A DNA stretch of 64,000 nucleotides from VXYL01 sp965243175. Its GTDB lineage: Bacteria > Pseudomonadota > Gammaproteobacteria > Pseudomonadales > Azotimanducaceae. Position numbers and translations under genes: made by a program. Shown here in pieces: positions 1-8,944 of this stretch; the first letter of the stretch is position 1; each line of letters begins with the position of its first letter. Location: the NCBI GenBank assembly GCA_965243175.1, contig OZ251532.1, positions 1 to 64,000 of the forward strand. Direction: 5' to 3'. Under the pieces are notes generated by a model. That model did not search any database. It worked only from the letters and a program-made list of their open reading frames with translations, and was not told the origin of the DNA.

Positions 1-308
1 ACATCTTCCGTTCGCCGCGTTTCGGCCAGGTCGCTGGCTGCATGGTCGTCGAGGGCGCCGTGGCGCGCAACAAGCGCATCCGCGTGCTGCGCGACAACGT
101 GGTGATCTTCGAAGGCGAGCTGGAGTCCCTGCGCCGCTTCAAGGACGACGTGGCCGAGGTGCGCAACGGCCTCGAATGCGGCATCGGCGTGCGCAACTAC
201 AACGACGTGCGCGCTGGCGACAAGATCGAAGTGTTCGAGGCGCGGCAGGTGGCCAGAGTGCTCGCCGGCAGTCCCGCGGTCGAAGCGGCGCAAGCGCAGC
301 CGGCGTAG
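1..308 (+). CDS. infB: Translation initiation factor IF-2, C-terminal end (partial)
   Basis: The reading frame is open from base 3 and carries the last ~101 residues of IF-2, the GTPase that brings initiator tRNA to the 30S subunit. The C-terminal domain is recognisable from VGxIAGC-like (FGQVAGCMVVEG), the RxNxxVRVLRD-like segment, and the closing KDDVAEVRNGLECGIGVRNY with DxIEVFE. The 5' part lies outside the window. The frame ends in an Ala/Gln-rich tail. The gene is followed by rbfA and truB in the usual infB-rbfA-truB-rpsO-pnp order, which supports the call. Confidence 0.95.
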   Translation, partial: IFRSPRFGQVAGCMVVEGAVARNKRIRVLRDNVVIFEGELESLRRFKDDVAEVRNGLECGIGVRNYNDVRAGDKIEVFEARQVARVLAGSPAVEAAQAQPA

Positions 309-373
309 CCCGATGTTCCCCGTTCCTTGTCGCTCCGCGTACTCGCCGCGCGCCGATTCGCCGGTGGCCGCGC

Positions 374-775
374 ATGACGCCTGACCGGGCGGACAGAGTC
401 GCCATGCACCTCCGCGCGCAGCTGGCGGAAGTCATCCGCAGCAAGATGAGCGATCCGCGCCTGCCGCTGCTGGCGGTCTCCGACGTTCGCGTGAGCCGCG
501 ATCTGGCGGTGGCCGACGTCTACGTCTCGACGCTCTCCGAAGTCGGGCGCGACGCCAGGGCGGATGCGGTCGCGGTGCTCAACCACGCCGCCGGATTCCT
601 GCGCAGCGCCATCGCGCGGCGCCACGACCTGCGCACCACGCCGAAGCTCCGCTTCCACTACGACGACCTCGCCGAAGAAGCGCCGCGCTTGGAGGCGCTG
701 ATCGACCGCGCGGTTCAAGCGGACGCCGGGCACGGCGGAGGCAGCGGAGAACGGGAGACCGAACGTGTCGCGTAG
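374..775 (+). CDS. rbfA: 30S ribosome-binding factor RbfA
   Basis: Protein of 133 aa. RbfA is a KH-fold factor that binds the 30S subunit late in 16S rRNA maturation and is needed for growth in the cold. The family pattern is visible: an N-terminal helix (LRAQLAEVIRSKMSDPRL), the strand SDVRVSRDLAVADVYVS, and the C-terminal RTTPKLRFHYDDL segment. The ATG at 374 is preferred over upstream in-frame starts because it gives the family length and the typical N-terminus; the upstream frame runs inside infB. The 3' end overlaps truB by 11 bp, so the two are probably translationally coupled. Confidence 0.93.
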   Translation: MTPDRADRVAMHLRAQLAEVIRSKMSDPRLPLLAVSDVRVSRDLAVADVYVSTLSEVGRDARADAVAVLNHAAGFLRSAIARRHDLRTTPKLRFHYDDLAEEAPRLEALIDRAVQADAGHGGGSGERETERVA

Positions 776-1715
776 GAGGCGAGGTCGCGACGTCAACGGC
801 GTGGTCGTGCTCGACAAACCGCCGGGGCTCAGTTCCAACGAAGCGGTGCAGCGCGTGAAGCGGCTGTTCGACGCCCGCAAGGTCGGCCACACCGGCAGCC
901 TCGACCCGCTGGCCACCGGCGTCCTGCCGCTCTGCCTCGGTGAAGCCACCAAGTTCTCGCAGTTCCTGCTCGATTCCGACAAGGAGTACCGCACCAAAGT
1001 GCGTCTCGGCGTCGCCACCGACAGCGGCGATGCCGATGGCCGAACCATCGCCGAGCGCCCGGTCGAAGGCATCACCCGCGAGCGCATCGACACGGCGCTC
1101 GACGCCTTCCGCGGCGACATCGAGCAGGTGCCGTCCATGTACTCGGCGGTCAAGCACCAGGGCCAGCCGCTGTACAAGCTGGCGCGGCAGGGCATCGAGG
1201 TCGAGCGGCAAGCGCGCCCGGTCACCGTCTACCGCAACGACATTCTGGATTTCCAAGGCGACACGCTGGAACTCCTGATCCACTGCAGCAAAGGCACCTA
1301 CGTGCGCACCATCGCCCACGACCTGGGCGAAGCGCTGGGCTGCGGAGCGCACGTTTTCGAACTGCGGCGCACCATGGCCGGCCCGTACCGAGAGGAAGAC
1401 CTGCTGACGCTGGAAGCGCTGGAGTGCCGCCGCCGAGAAGGCGGCATGGACGATCTGCTGCGTCCGACCGCAAGCACCGTGGGGCAATGGCCGCCGGTGC
1501 GGCTGACCGGCGCGCCAGCGTTCTATCTGAAGCAGGGGCAGCCGGTGCTGGTGCCCCACTCGCCGACCGAAGGCTGGGTGCGGCTCTACGAATGCGCCGC
1601 CACCAACTCGGCCGCTGACGCGGACGAGGCGGAGGCGAACGACGGCCGGTTCATCGGCGTCGGCGAAATTCTGGACGACGGCCGGGTGGCGCCGCGACGG
1701 CTCATCGTCGGCTAG
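765..1715 (+). CDS. truB: tRNA pseudouridine(55) synthase TruB
   Basis: Protein of 316 aa starting at GTG 765, inside the end of rbfA, with a purine-rich GGGAG stretch upstream. TruB converts U55 of the T-loop of elongator tRNAs to pseudouridine. The N-terminus NGVVVLDKPPGLSSNEAVQ and the catalytic-aspartate motif GHTGSLDPLATGVLPLCLGEATK (Asp in GSLDP) are diagnostic. KGTYVRTIAHDLG is also conserved. A C-terminal PUA-like segment follows. Its position between rbfA and rpsO is the standard gammaproteobacterial order. Confidence 0.95.
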   Translation: MSRRRRGRDVNGVVVLDKPPGLSSNEAVQRVKRLFDARKVGHTGSLDPLATGVLPLCLGEATKFSQFLLDSDKEYRTKVRLGVATDSGDADGRTIAERPVEGITRERIDTALDAFRGDIEQVPSMYSAVKHQGQPLYKLARQGIEVERQARPVTVYRNDILDFQGDTLELLIHCSKGTYVRTIAHDLGEALGCGAHVFELRRTMAGPYREEDLLTLEALECRRREGGMDDLLRPTASTVGQWPPVRLTGAPAFYLKQGQPVLVPHSPTEGWVRLYECAATNSAADADEAEANDGRFIGVGEILDDGRVAPRRLIVG

Positions 1716-1770
1716 CGCACCGCGCCAGATCAACCGAACAAGCGACAAGCGAAGAGAGAGGAGCAAGAGC

Positions 1771-2040
1771 ATGGCGTTGACCGCCGAGACCAAGAAGAAG
1801 GTAGTCGAGGACTACCGAACCGACGAGAACGACACCGGATCGCCGGAAGTGCAGGTGGCGTTGCTGACCTACAACATCAACTCGCTGCAAGGGCACTTCC
1901 GAACGCACGGCAAGGACCACCACTCGCGGCGCGGCCTGATTCGCATGATCAACAAGCGCCGCAAGCTCCTGGACTATCTCAAGGGCAAGGACCAGCAGCG
2001 CTACGCCTCGCTGATCGCCCGCCTGGGCCTGCGCCGCTAA
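1771..2040 (+). CDS. rpsO: 30S ribosomal protein S15
   Basis: Protein of 89 aa, the exact usual length of S15, a primary 16S rRNA-binding protein of the central domain. Conserved segments include DTGSPEVQVALLT, LQGHFRTHGKDHHSRRGL and NKRRKLLDYLK. A good Shine-Dalgarno (GAGAGAGGAG) lies just before the ATG. It is separated from truB by 55 bp and from pnp by a 78-bp spacer that holds a strong hairpin. Confidence 0.97.
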   Translation: MALTAETKKKVVEDYRTDENDTGSPEVQVALLTYNINSLQGHFRTHGKDHHSRRGLIRMINKRRKLLDYLKGKDQQRYASLIARLGLRR

Positions 2041-2063
2041 GGCCCGCCCACGAAAGAAACATC

Positions 2064-2090
2064 GTGCTGCTCGGCCTCCGCCGAGAGCAC
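2064..2090 (+). promoter_or_regulatory. rpsO-pnp intergenic hairpin (possible processing site)
   Basis: Stem GTGCT(G)CTCGGC pairs with GCCGAGAGCAC around a CTCC loop: 11 base pairs with a single bulged G. No T-run follows, so it is not a classic intrinsic terminator. In E. coli the rpsO-pnp spacer carries an RNase III-cleaved hairpin through which PNPase controls its own mRNA; the same position here makes that role plausible, but it is an inference. Confidence 0.55.
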
Positions 2091-2118
2091 TCGACACGAA
2101 CGCGCAAAGGAGAATCAC

Positions 2119-4206
2119 TTGACGCCAGTACGCAAGGAATTTCAGTTCGGCGACCATCGGGTCGTCCTCGAAGCCAACAAGATCGCTCGCCAGGCCACGG
2201 GAGCCGTGGTGGCGAGCATGGGCGACACGGTCGTCCTCTGCACGGTGGTCGCCGCGGCCACCCCCAACCCCGGCCAGGGGTTCTTTCCGCTCACCGTCAA
2301 CTACCAGGAGAAGTCCTACGCCGCGGGCAGGATTCCGGGCGGCTTCCTGCGCCGCGAAGGCCGCCCCACCGACAAGGAAACGCTCACCTCGCGACTCATC
2401 GACCGCCCCATCCGGCCACTCTTCCCGGACGGCTTCATGAACGCCGTGCAGGTGATCGCCACCGTCATGTCCGCGGACCGCGACATGGACCCGGACATCA
2501 TCTCGCTGATCGGCAGTTCGGCGGCGCTCGCCGTCTCCGGCATTCCCTTCGCTGGCCCCATCGGCGCGGCGCGGGTCGGCTACGCGGACGGCCGCTACCT
2601 GCTCAACCCAGGCGCCGAGGCGCTGTCCTCGTCGGCGCTGAACATGGTCGTCGCCGGCACCGATTCCGCGGTGCTGATGGTCGAATCCGAAGCCAAGGAA
2701 CTCTCCGAAGACCAGATGCTCGGCGGCGTCCTCTACGGCCACATGGAGATGCAGACCGCCATCGCCGCCATCAAGGAACTGGCGGCGGAAGCGGGCAAGA
2801 CGCCGTGGGACTTCGAGCCGCCGGCGCCCGACGCCGAACTCGTGGCGAAGGTGGCGACCGCAAGCGAGCGCATGGCCGAAGCCTACCGCGTGACGGACAA
2901 GCAAGCCCGCCAGCGCACCGTGCGGGCGCTGCGCGACGACGTGGTCGCCGAGCTTGCCACCGACGACGGCTTCCAGGAGAGCGACGTCGTCGACGCCTTC
3001 TACAAGCTGGAGAAGAACGTCGTGCGCGCCAGCGTTCTCGACGGCCAGCCGCGCATCGACGGGCGCGACGCCAAGACGGTGCGCCCGATCTCCGTGGAAG
3101 TGGGCATGCTGCCGAAGACGCACGGCTCGGCGCTGTTCCAGCGCGGCGAGACCCAGGCCATCGTCGTCGCCACGCTGGGCTCGCTGCGCGACGCCAAGCT
3201 GGTCGAAGGCTTGGATGGCACCTTCAAGGACAACTTCATGCTGCACTACAACTTCCCGCCCTACAGCGTCGGCGAGGAAGGCTTCCTCGGCGGCCCGAAG
3301 CGGCGCGAGATCGGCCACGGCAACCTGGCGCGGCGCGGCATCGCCGCGTGTCTGCCGAGCGAAGAGGACTTCCCCTACACGGTGCGCGTGGTCTCCGAGA
3401 TCACCGAGAGCAACGGTTCGAGTTCGATGGCGTCGGTCTGCGGCAGCTCGTTGGCGCTGATGGATGCTGGCGTGCCGATGAAGGCGCCGGTGGCTGGCGT
3501 GGCGATGGGCCTGGTCAAGGAAGGCGACCGCTTCGCCGTGCTTACCGACATCCTCGGCGACGAAGACCACCTCGGCGACATGGACTTCAAGGTGGCCGGC
3601 ACCGAACAGGGCGTCACCGCTCTGCAGATGGACATCAAGATCGACGGCATCACCGAGGAGATCATGGAAACGGCGCTGGCCCAGGCGCTGAACGCCCGCC
3701 GCCACATCCTCGGCGAGATGAACAAGGTGCTCTCCGCCTCCCGTGCCACGGTATCGGAGAACGCGCCGTCGATGGTGGTGCTGAAGGTGGACCCGGACAA
3801 GATCCGCGACATCATCGGCAAGGGCGGCGCCACCATCCGCTCCATCGTCGAGGAAACCGGCGCCGAAGTGGACGTCGAGGACGACGGCACCGTGCGCATC
3901 TACGGTGAAGACGGCGACTCCAAGGACGCCGCGGTGAAGCGTGTGCAGGAAATCACCGCCGAAGCCGAAGTCGGCAAGATCTACCGCGGGCGCGTCGCCA
4001 GCATCGTCGACTACGGCGCCTTCGTGAACATCCTGCCGGGCAAGGACGGCCTGCTGCACATCTCCCAGATCGCCAAGGAGCGCGTGGAGAAGGTCAGCGA
4101 CTATCTGAAGGAAGGCCAGGAGATCGACGTGGTCTGCCTGGACACCGACCAGCGCGGGCGCATCAAGCTGTCGATGAAGGAGGTGCAGAACTACGCGACG
4201 AACTGA
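2119..4206 (+). CDS. pnp: Polyribonucleotide nucleotidyltransferase (PNPase)
   Basis: Protein of 695 aa, normal length. PNPase is the phosphorolytic 3'-5' exoribonuclease of the RNA degradosome. Two RNase PH-like domains are visible (first from about residue 10; second near 310-540 with QRGETQAIVVATLGS, FMLHYNFPPYSVGE and the active-site region DILGDEDHLGDMDFKVAGT). A KH domain follows (IRDIIGKGGATIRSI) and then an S1 domain (GKIYRGRVASIVDYGAFVN). The start is TTG at 2119, placed by AAAGGAG nine bases upstream and by the family N-terminus. It is the last gene of the infB-pnp cluster. Confidence 0.96.
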   Translation: MTPVRKEFQFGDHRVVLEANKIARQATGAVVASMGDTVVLCTVVAAATPNPGQGFFPLTVNYQEKSYAAGRIPGGFLRREGRPTDKETLTSRLIDRPIRPLFPDGFMNAVQVIATVMSADRDMDPDIISLIGSSAALAVSGIPFAGPIGAARVGYADGRYLLNPGAEALSSSALNMVVAGTDSAVLMVESEAKELSEDQMLGGVLYGHMEMQTAIAAIKELAAEAGKTPWDFEPPAPDAELVAKVATASERMAEAYRVTDKQARQRTVRALRDDVVAELATDDGFQESDVVDAFYKLEKNVVRASVLDGQPRIDGRDAKTVRPISVEVGMLPKTHGSALFQRGETQAIVVATLGSLRDAKLVEGLDGTFKDNFMLHYNFPPYSVGEEGFLGGPKRREIGHGNLARRGIAACLPSEEDFPYTVRVVSEITESNGSSSMASVCGSSLALMDAGVPMKAPVAGVAMGLVKEGDRFAVLTDILGDEDHLGDMDFKVAGTEQGVTALQMDIKIDGITEEIMETALAQALNARRHILGEMNKVLSASRATVSENAPSMVVLKVDPDKIRDIIGKGGATIRSIVEETGAEVDVEDDGTVRIYGEDGDSKDAAVKRVQEITAEAEVGKIYRGRVASIVDYGAFVNILPGKDGLLHISQIAKERVEKVSDYLKEGQEIDVVCLDTDQRGRIKLSMKEVQNYATN

Positions 4207-4222
4207 CGCGCCCTAGCGCGTC
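4205..4222 (+). terminator. Hairpin immediately after pnp
   Basis: A perfect 7-bp stem (GACGCGC / GCGCGTC) with a CCTA loop overlaps the last two bases of the pnp stop codon. There is no T-run, so it could be a weak terminator or a 3' mRNA stabiliser. Confidence 0.35.
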
Positions 4223-4288
4223 GGCATCGCCGCGGCAGCGGGCGACGGGGCAGGGCAGCAGGAGGCGGGGAGAAAGGAGGAATCGCAA

Positions 4289-5227
4289 GTGGACGTGGGA
4301 CTCATCATCGGCGGCCTGGTCGCGATCGTCGCGCTCGTCGTCATCATCAAGACCGCGGTCGTGGTGCCGCAGCAGAGCGCCTACGTCGTCGAGAACCTCG
4401 GCAAGTTCGCGCGCACCCTCACGCCCGGCTTCAACATCCTGGTGCCCTTCCTCGAGCGCGTCGCCTACAAGCACACGCTGAAGGAGCAGACCATCGACGT
4501 CGAGGAGCAGATCTGCATCACCGCGGACAACGTGCAGGTGGGCGTCGATGGCGTGCTGTACCTGCAAGTGATGGACGCCCAACGCGCCTCCTACGGCATC
4601 GCCGACTACCTGTTCGCCATCGCCCAGCTGGCGCAGACCACGCTGCGCAGCGAAATCGGCAAGATCGAGCTGGACAAGACCTTCGAGGAACGCAGCCACA
4701 TCAACGTGCGCGTCGTCGAGGAACTGGACAAAGCCTCCAGCCCATGGGGCGTGAAGGTGCTGCGCTACGAAATCAAGAACATCAACCCGCCGGCGGACGT
4801 GGTCACGGCGATGGAGAAGCAGATGCGCGCCGAGCGCGAGAAGCGCGCCACGGTTCTGCAGTCCGAAGGCGAGCGCGACGCCAAGATCAACGAGGCGGAA
4901 GGCGAGAAGCAGCGCGTCATCAAGGAATCCGAAGCCGCCCAACAGCAGCAGATCAACGAGGCGAACGGCGAGGCGGCGGCCATTCTCTCCATCGCCGGAG
5001 CGACCGCCGAAGGCTTGAAGAAGGTCGCCGAGGCGCTGAACTCGGAAGGCGGCGACAAGGCCATGCAGCTGCGCATCGCCGAGGACTATCTGGACCGCTT
5101 CGGCAACCTGGCCAAGGAAGGCAACACCCTGATCGTCCCCGCCAACCTAAGCGACATGTCGTCGATGATCGGCGCCGCCACCCGCGTCCTGACGGCAACC
5201 GGCGGCGACCGGACAAGCGCCAGCTAG
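4289..5227 (+). CDS. SPFH/Band 7 membrane protein (slipin/QmcA type)
   Basis: Protein of 312 aa with an N-terminal membrane anchor (about residues 4-22), then a Band 7 domain (VPQQSAYVVENLGKFARTL, TLKEQTIDVEEQ) and a Glu/Gln-rich coiled coil near residues 175-235. Such proteins oligomerise in the inner membrane and are usually encoded next to a NfeD partner. Here NfeD lies 11 kb away at 16546-17007. The GTG start at 4289 has AAAGGAGG upstream. The gene converges on the ATPase at 5224-6621; the two stop codons share a CTAG tetranucleotide. Confidence 0.9.
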   Translation: MDVGLIIGGLVAIVALVVIIKTAVVVPQQSAYVVENLGKFARTLTPGFNILVPFLERVAYKHTLKEQTIDVEEQICITADNVQVGVDGVLYLQVMDAQRASYGIADYLFAIAQLAQTTLRSEIGKIELDKTFEERSHINVRVVEELDKASSPWGVKVLRYEIKNINPPADVVTAMEKQMRAEREKRATVLQSEGERDAKINEAEGEKQRVIKESEAAQQQQINEANGEAAAILSIAGATAEGLKKVAEALNSEGGDKAMQLRIAEDYLDRFGNLAKEGNTLIVPANLSDMSSMIGAATRVLTATGGDRTSAS

Positions 5228-6621
5228 CTCCCGAACAGCTCCGCCAATGCGCGGGCCACCGGGTCGCCTCGCTCCAGCCTGCAGCTGTAGCGGGCGACGA
5301 GGTACTGCGCCATCGAGGGGATGGACGGCGGCCCGCAATGCAGACCGCCCCACTCTTCGGCCACCGTCAGCACCCCGCGCTGCACCGCGAGCGCCGCCAA
5401 CTCAGCCGCCCGGCCGCGATCCACAGGCTGCCCGAAGTCGTCGCCCAGCGCGAAGGCCGCGGCGACCTTCGACAATGGCACGCGGTTGGCGGTGATCGCT
5501 TGGACGACCCCGCCCAGGGCCGTTCCGTGGTACAGGAGCACACTGCCGACGCGCTTTCGGTAGTAGTCCGCCTTGTTGTCGTTGTGCAGGTCGAGGACGG
5601 CTTCGAGCAGGGCATCGCCGGTGGGCGCAGCCCCACGGTGCGTACACAGGACTATGCACACGGCGCGCAGAGCGGCGGTCAGATGTTGCGGAAAGTCGTG
5701 GGCTTGCGCGTCCAGCACCTCGATCAGGCTGTCGCGCCATGCCGCCCATGACCGAGGGTCGCAGTCCACGGCTTGCAGATGGCGCAGCCAGCCCTGGTTG
5801 TCCGCCGAGAGCCCGAAGTAGTCCAGGGTTTCGTTCAGCACCCGCCGCCCTTCGCCGGGGTTCAGCGGCCCGATGTCCATGACCGCGCCGGCGGGAATGC
5901 GCGACAGCCGAAACTGCTCGCTCATGAAGGTCTCCGTGTAGTGCAGGCCGAAGCAGGCAACGAGGATGCGGGCGTTGTGCAGGCGCTCGTTCAGGACGCG
6001 CACCGCGGTCCTGGTTCGATCGGTGACCGGACATTCCTGCATTTCGTCGAGAGCCAGCACGATGACCACGTCGTCCGGCCACATGTGGGCCGCGTGGGCG
6101 TCGATGCAGGTGGCCAGGGGCGACTCGTCCGTCAGCCCGTGCGCCTGCGCGTTGAGCCGATGCCCGCTGGTCTTGAAGACCAGCTGGCCGGCGGCGTCGA
6201 GTACCAGCCCGGCATGGCGCCGGCCAGCGGCGGCGAAGCCTCGCAAGCCCGCCAATTGCGCGTGCGTGTGCCGCAGTTTCTCCGTCAGCGCGGCGACGAA
6301 TCGCAACGGCGGGGCGTCCAAGTCGGCAGGGTCCATCTTGGCGCACAGCACTGTTCTGCCGGCAACGTCCGTTCCCTGCACGGTGCCCAGAAACTCGTCG
6401 CACAGGGAGCTTTTGCCGGCGCCGGGAATGCCTTGGACGATGCGCGTCATGCCGCGGGGGTTGTTGTCGCCAGCCACCAACTCGACCGCGGCCTGGAGCG
6501 AACTCAGCTCGTCCTCGCGACCCACGAACACCGGAGGCGAAGCGCGCTCCAAGGTGTTCGCATAGAGGCGCATCCGCTCGAACACGGCATCCGCCGACAT
6601 CTGCTCTGGCTCACTTCGCAC
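5224..6621 (-). CDS. P-loop ATPase, AAA_16/STAND-like, unknown role
   Basis: Protein of 465 aa. It shows VFVGREDELSSLQ, Walker A GIPGAGKSS (about residues 64-72) and Walker B VLALDEMQE (about 194-202), followed by a helical C-terminal half and no recognisable effector domain. The layout matches the island ATPase at 26270-27454: GR(E/V)DE box, G(I/V)PGAGKS, (A/V)DE(M/L)Q, a GLxxT segment after Walker B, an SRI motif and a closing PS-x-P/R helix. The two look like distant paralogues. The start is GTG 6621 or ATG 6600. It is wedged between housekeeping genes with no obvious operon partner. A defence or signalling role is a guess from the paralogue's context. Confidence 0.7.
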   Translation of the reverse strand: MRSEPEQMSADAVFERMRLYANTLERASPPVFVGREDELSSLQAAVELVAGDNNPRGMTRIVQGIPGAGKSSLCDEFLGTVQGTDVAGRTVLCAKMDPADLDAPPLRFVAALTEKLRHTHAQLAGLRGFAAAGRRHAGLVLDAAGQLVFKTSGHRLNAQAHGLTDESPLATCIDAHAAHMWPDDVVIVLALDEMQECPVTDRTRTAVRVLNERLHNARILVACFGLHYTETFMSEQFRLSRIPAGAVMDIGPLNPGEGRRVLNETLDYFGLSADNQGWLRHLQAVDCDPRSWAAWRDSLIEVLDAQAHDFPQHLTAALRAVCIVLCTHRGAAPTGDALLEAVLDLHNDNKADYYRKRVGSVLLYHGTALGGVVQAITANRVPLSKVAAAFALGDDFGQPVDRGRAAELAALAVQRGVLTVAEEWGGLHCGPPSIPSMAQYLVARYSCRLERGDPVARALAELFGS

Positions 6622-6705
6622 GATGCGGCCCCGTTTGCAGTTCGCGCTACACGGTCTCCGGCTGCTCTGGCGGCGCGACAGTCGGCCGAGTCGGGTCTGA
6701 CCCTC

Positions 6706-8004
6706 TCAGCCGTCCGCGCCGACGGCTTCGCCGTGCTGGCTGTAGTCGAGGCCTTCCGCTTCCTCTTCCTCGGACACCCGCAGGCTCGTGAACATGCGGA
6801 TGGCGAACAGGATGATCACGCTGCCGATGCCGCTGTAGGCGGCGACCACCAGGACGCCTTCCAGCTGCACCACCACCTGCCACAGGTTCCCTTCGACCGC
6901 GCCGCTTGCGCCGCCGATCTCGTTCAACGCGAACACGCCGGTGAGCACCGCGCCGAGCAGGCCGCCGATGCCGTGGATGCCGAACACGTCGAGGGCGTCG
7001 TCGTAGCCCAGCTGGTACTTGAGGTAGGCGCAGGCGCCGCAGCAGCTGAAGCCGGCGATCACGCCGATGGCGATCGCGCCGGCGGTGGAGACGAAGCCGG
7101 CGGCCGGCGTGATCGCCACCAGCCCGGCCACCGCGCCGGAGACCAGTCCCAGAATGCTCGGCTTGCGCAGCATCACCCACTCGCAGAACATCCAGGCGAG
7201 TGCGCCGGAAGCGGCGGCGGTCTGCGTCACGAGCATGGCGAGCGCGGCGTTGGTGCCGGCAGCCAAGGACGATCCGGCGCTGAATCCGAACCAGCCGATC
7301 CACAGCAGCGACACCCCGATGACGCTGAACAGCGGGTTGTGCGGCGCCATGTTCTCCGCGCCGTAGCCGGTGCGCTTGCCGACCACCACGCAGGCCACCA
7401 GGCCAGCGATGCCGGCGTTGATGTGGACGATGGTGCCGCCGGCGTAGTCCAGCACGCCTTCGTCCTTCAGGAAGCCGCCGCCCCAGATCCAATGCACGAC
7501 CGGCGCGTAGATGAGAACCGACCAGAGGCCGATGAACCACAGGATGGCGGAGAACTTCATGCGGTCCGCGACGGCGCCGGTGATGAGCGCCCCGGCGACC
7601 ACGGCGAAGCCAAGCTGGAAGACCACGTAGAGCGATTCGGGGAACGTGCGCCGCAGCGCCTGGAGGTCGAGCTGCGCCAGCAGCAGGAGGTCGAAGTTGC
7701 CGATGAGGTTGTTGTCGCCGGAAAAGGCCAGCGTGTAGCCGGCCACCATCCACAGCACGGATATCAAGCAGCAAATGGCGAAGCACTGGCCGGCGATGGA
7801 GAGCATGTTCTTGCGCCGCACCATGCCGCCGTAGAACATGGCGATTCCCGGCACGGTCATCATCAAGCCGAGCACCGCGGCCATCAGCATCCAAGCGGTG
7901 GTGCCGGTGTCCAAGGTCTCGACGGCATCGGCGCCGAAGGCCGCTGGCGCGAGACACAGCAGCGCTGCCAAGGCCGCGAATCGCGTGACGGTGGTGAATT
8001 TCAT
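6706..8004 (-). CDS. amtB: Ammonium transporter AmtB
   Basis: Protein of 432 aa with a Sec signal peptide (MKFTTVTRFAALAALLCLAP...AFGA) and about eleven membrane helices. Amt proteins conduct ammonium/ammonia across the inner membrane as trimers. Signature motifs are AMFYGGMVRRKNML, the first pore histidine in DYAGGTIVHINAG, and the second in DVFGIHGIGG. No glnK partner is beside it; instead a roadblock-like gene lies 65 bp upstream on the same strand. The ntrBC genes 5-7 kb away suggest nitrogen control, but I found no convincing sigma-54 promoter directly upstream. Confidence 0.96.
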   Translation of the reverse strand: MKFTTVTRFAALAALLCLAPAAFGADAVETLDTGTTAWMLMAAVLGLMMTVPGIAMFYGGMVRRKNMLSIAGQCFAICCLISVLWMVAGYTLAFSGDNNLIGNFDLLLLAQLDLQALRRTFPESLYVVFQLGFAVVAGALITGAVADRMKFSAILWFIGLWSVLIYAPVVHWIWGGGFLKDEGVLDYAGGTIVHINAGIAGLVACVVVGKRTGYGAENMAPHNPLFSVIGVSLLWIGWFGFSAGSSLAAGTNAALAMLVTQTAAASGALAWMFCEWVMLRKPSILGLVSGAVAGLVAITPAAGFVSTAGAIAIGVIAGFSCCGACAYLKYQLGYDDALDVFGIHGIGGLLGAVLTGVFALNEIGGASGAVEGNLWQVVVQLEGVLVVAAYSGIGSVIILFAIRMFTSLRVSEEEEAEGLDYSQHGEAVGADG

Positions 8005-8069
8005 CTTCGCTCAGGGCTCCTCTCTTTACCGTGGCTGCTGGGCCGTGGCTGCCGGGGCCATCCGCCGCA

Positions 8070-8864
8070 TCACTTCTTCTTCGCCTTCTTGCGCGACATG
8101 AAGTTCGCGCGGGCGCCCATGGCGATTGGGCGTTCTTCGGGTTCCTTCTCGGCCTTGGCGCGGCCAAAGCCGGGCGCCGCCCTCGCGCTGGGTCTTGCGG
8201 CCTGGGCCGGCGCCGCAGCTTCACTGGGCGGCATCGCCTGGGGCGCCGCGGGCTGTGCGGGCTGCGCCTCCAATTGCGGAACGTCGTTCGCCGGCGCCTG
8301 CGGAGCGCCGACGAACGCCGCCGATGGCTGGGGGCCCAACGGCTGACTGGGCGGCGCGTGTTGCAGTGCTGGGACGTGGGGAGCGCTCTGCGGCAGAGGC
8401 TGGTGCGCGGCAGCCACGCCGGTGTGCTGGCTTGGCGGAACCGTTTGGCCAGCGTTGACGGCGCCCTGCTGGCCGCCCTCCTGAATACGCTCCATGACGC
8501 GATGCACGGCCATCCAGCCGAGGCCGAGACTCACTCTCTTCTCCGTGACGAGCACGAAGACGCCATCGTTCCAGCCCGGAATCGCGGCCATGAACTGGTT
8601 GCTGTTGGCCGTGGTCATCTGCACTTCGCGGACGAAACCGGGCGCAGGCGCCGCGGCCAAAGCGCCCTCGAACTGCCGCATGAGCTTGCCGGCGAACATG
8701 TTCGCGCTGACCACGGAAACCAGGTTGATCGTGCCGTCGTTGACCGGCGAACCGGGCCGGTACTGCGCCGCCACGGTCAGCCCGGTGGACATGTCCATCA
8801 CGATGCAGCCAAGCGCCCCGTCCACTTCGTCGAGCGTCGCCGCGCAGACCTGTTGCATGTCCAT
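8070..8864 (-). CDS. Roadblock/LC7-like domain protein with long disordered tail
   Basis: Protein of 264 aa. The first ~110 residues look like a roadblock/LC7 (GTPase-associated) fold: DEVDGALGCIVMDMSTGL, a middle helix (VSANMFAGKLMRQFEGAL) and GVFVLVTEKRVSLGLGWMAVHRVMERI. The rest is a Pro/Ala/Gln-rich, probably disordered linker that ends in a basic cluster (MSRKKAKKK). The ATG at 8864 is chosen over 8912 because AGGAGG lies 7 bases upstream. Bacterial roadblock proteins usually work with small Ras-like GTPases such as MglA, but none is visible nearby. It precedes amtB in the same direction. Confidence 0.7.
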   Translation of the reverse strand: MDMQQVCAATLDEVDGALGCIVMDMSTGLTVAAQYRPGSPVNDGTINLVSVVSANMFAGKLMRQFEGALAAAPAPGFVREVQMTTANSNQFMAAIPGWNDGVFVLVTEKRVSLGLGWMAVHRVMERIQEGGQQGAVNAGQTVPPSQHTGVAAAHQPLPQSAPHVPALQHAPPSQPLGPQPSAAFVGAPQAPANDVPQLEAQPAQPAAPQAMPPSEAAAPAQAARPSARAAPGFGRAKAEKEPEERPIAMGARANFMSRKKAKKK

Positions 8865-8944
8865 GTGCGAACCTCCTGCCACGTGCCACGCGGTCTCATC
8901 CCGCGGCCACATGAACCATGCGCCGATAGTGCATCCTTCGCTGC

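Noticed and set aside
1702..4059. 785-codon open frame on the minus strand
   Set aside because: Antisense shadow of rpsO and pnp caused by high GC third positions; His/Asp/Val-rich with no domain.
8883..8888. TGGCAC (minus strand) as a sigma-54 -24 element upstream of the roadblock-amtB genes
   Set aside because: No TTGC-type -12 element at the required spacing; the following bases are the Shine-Dalgarno.
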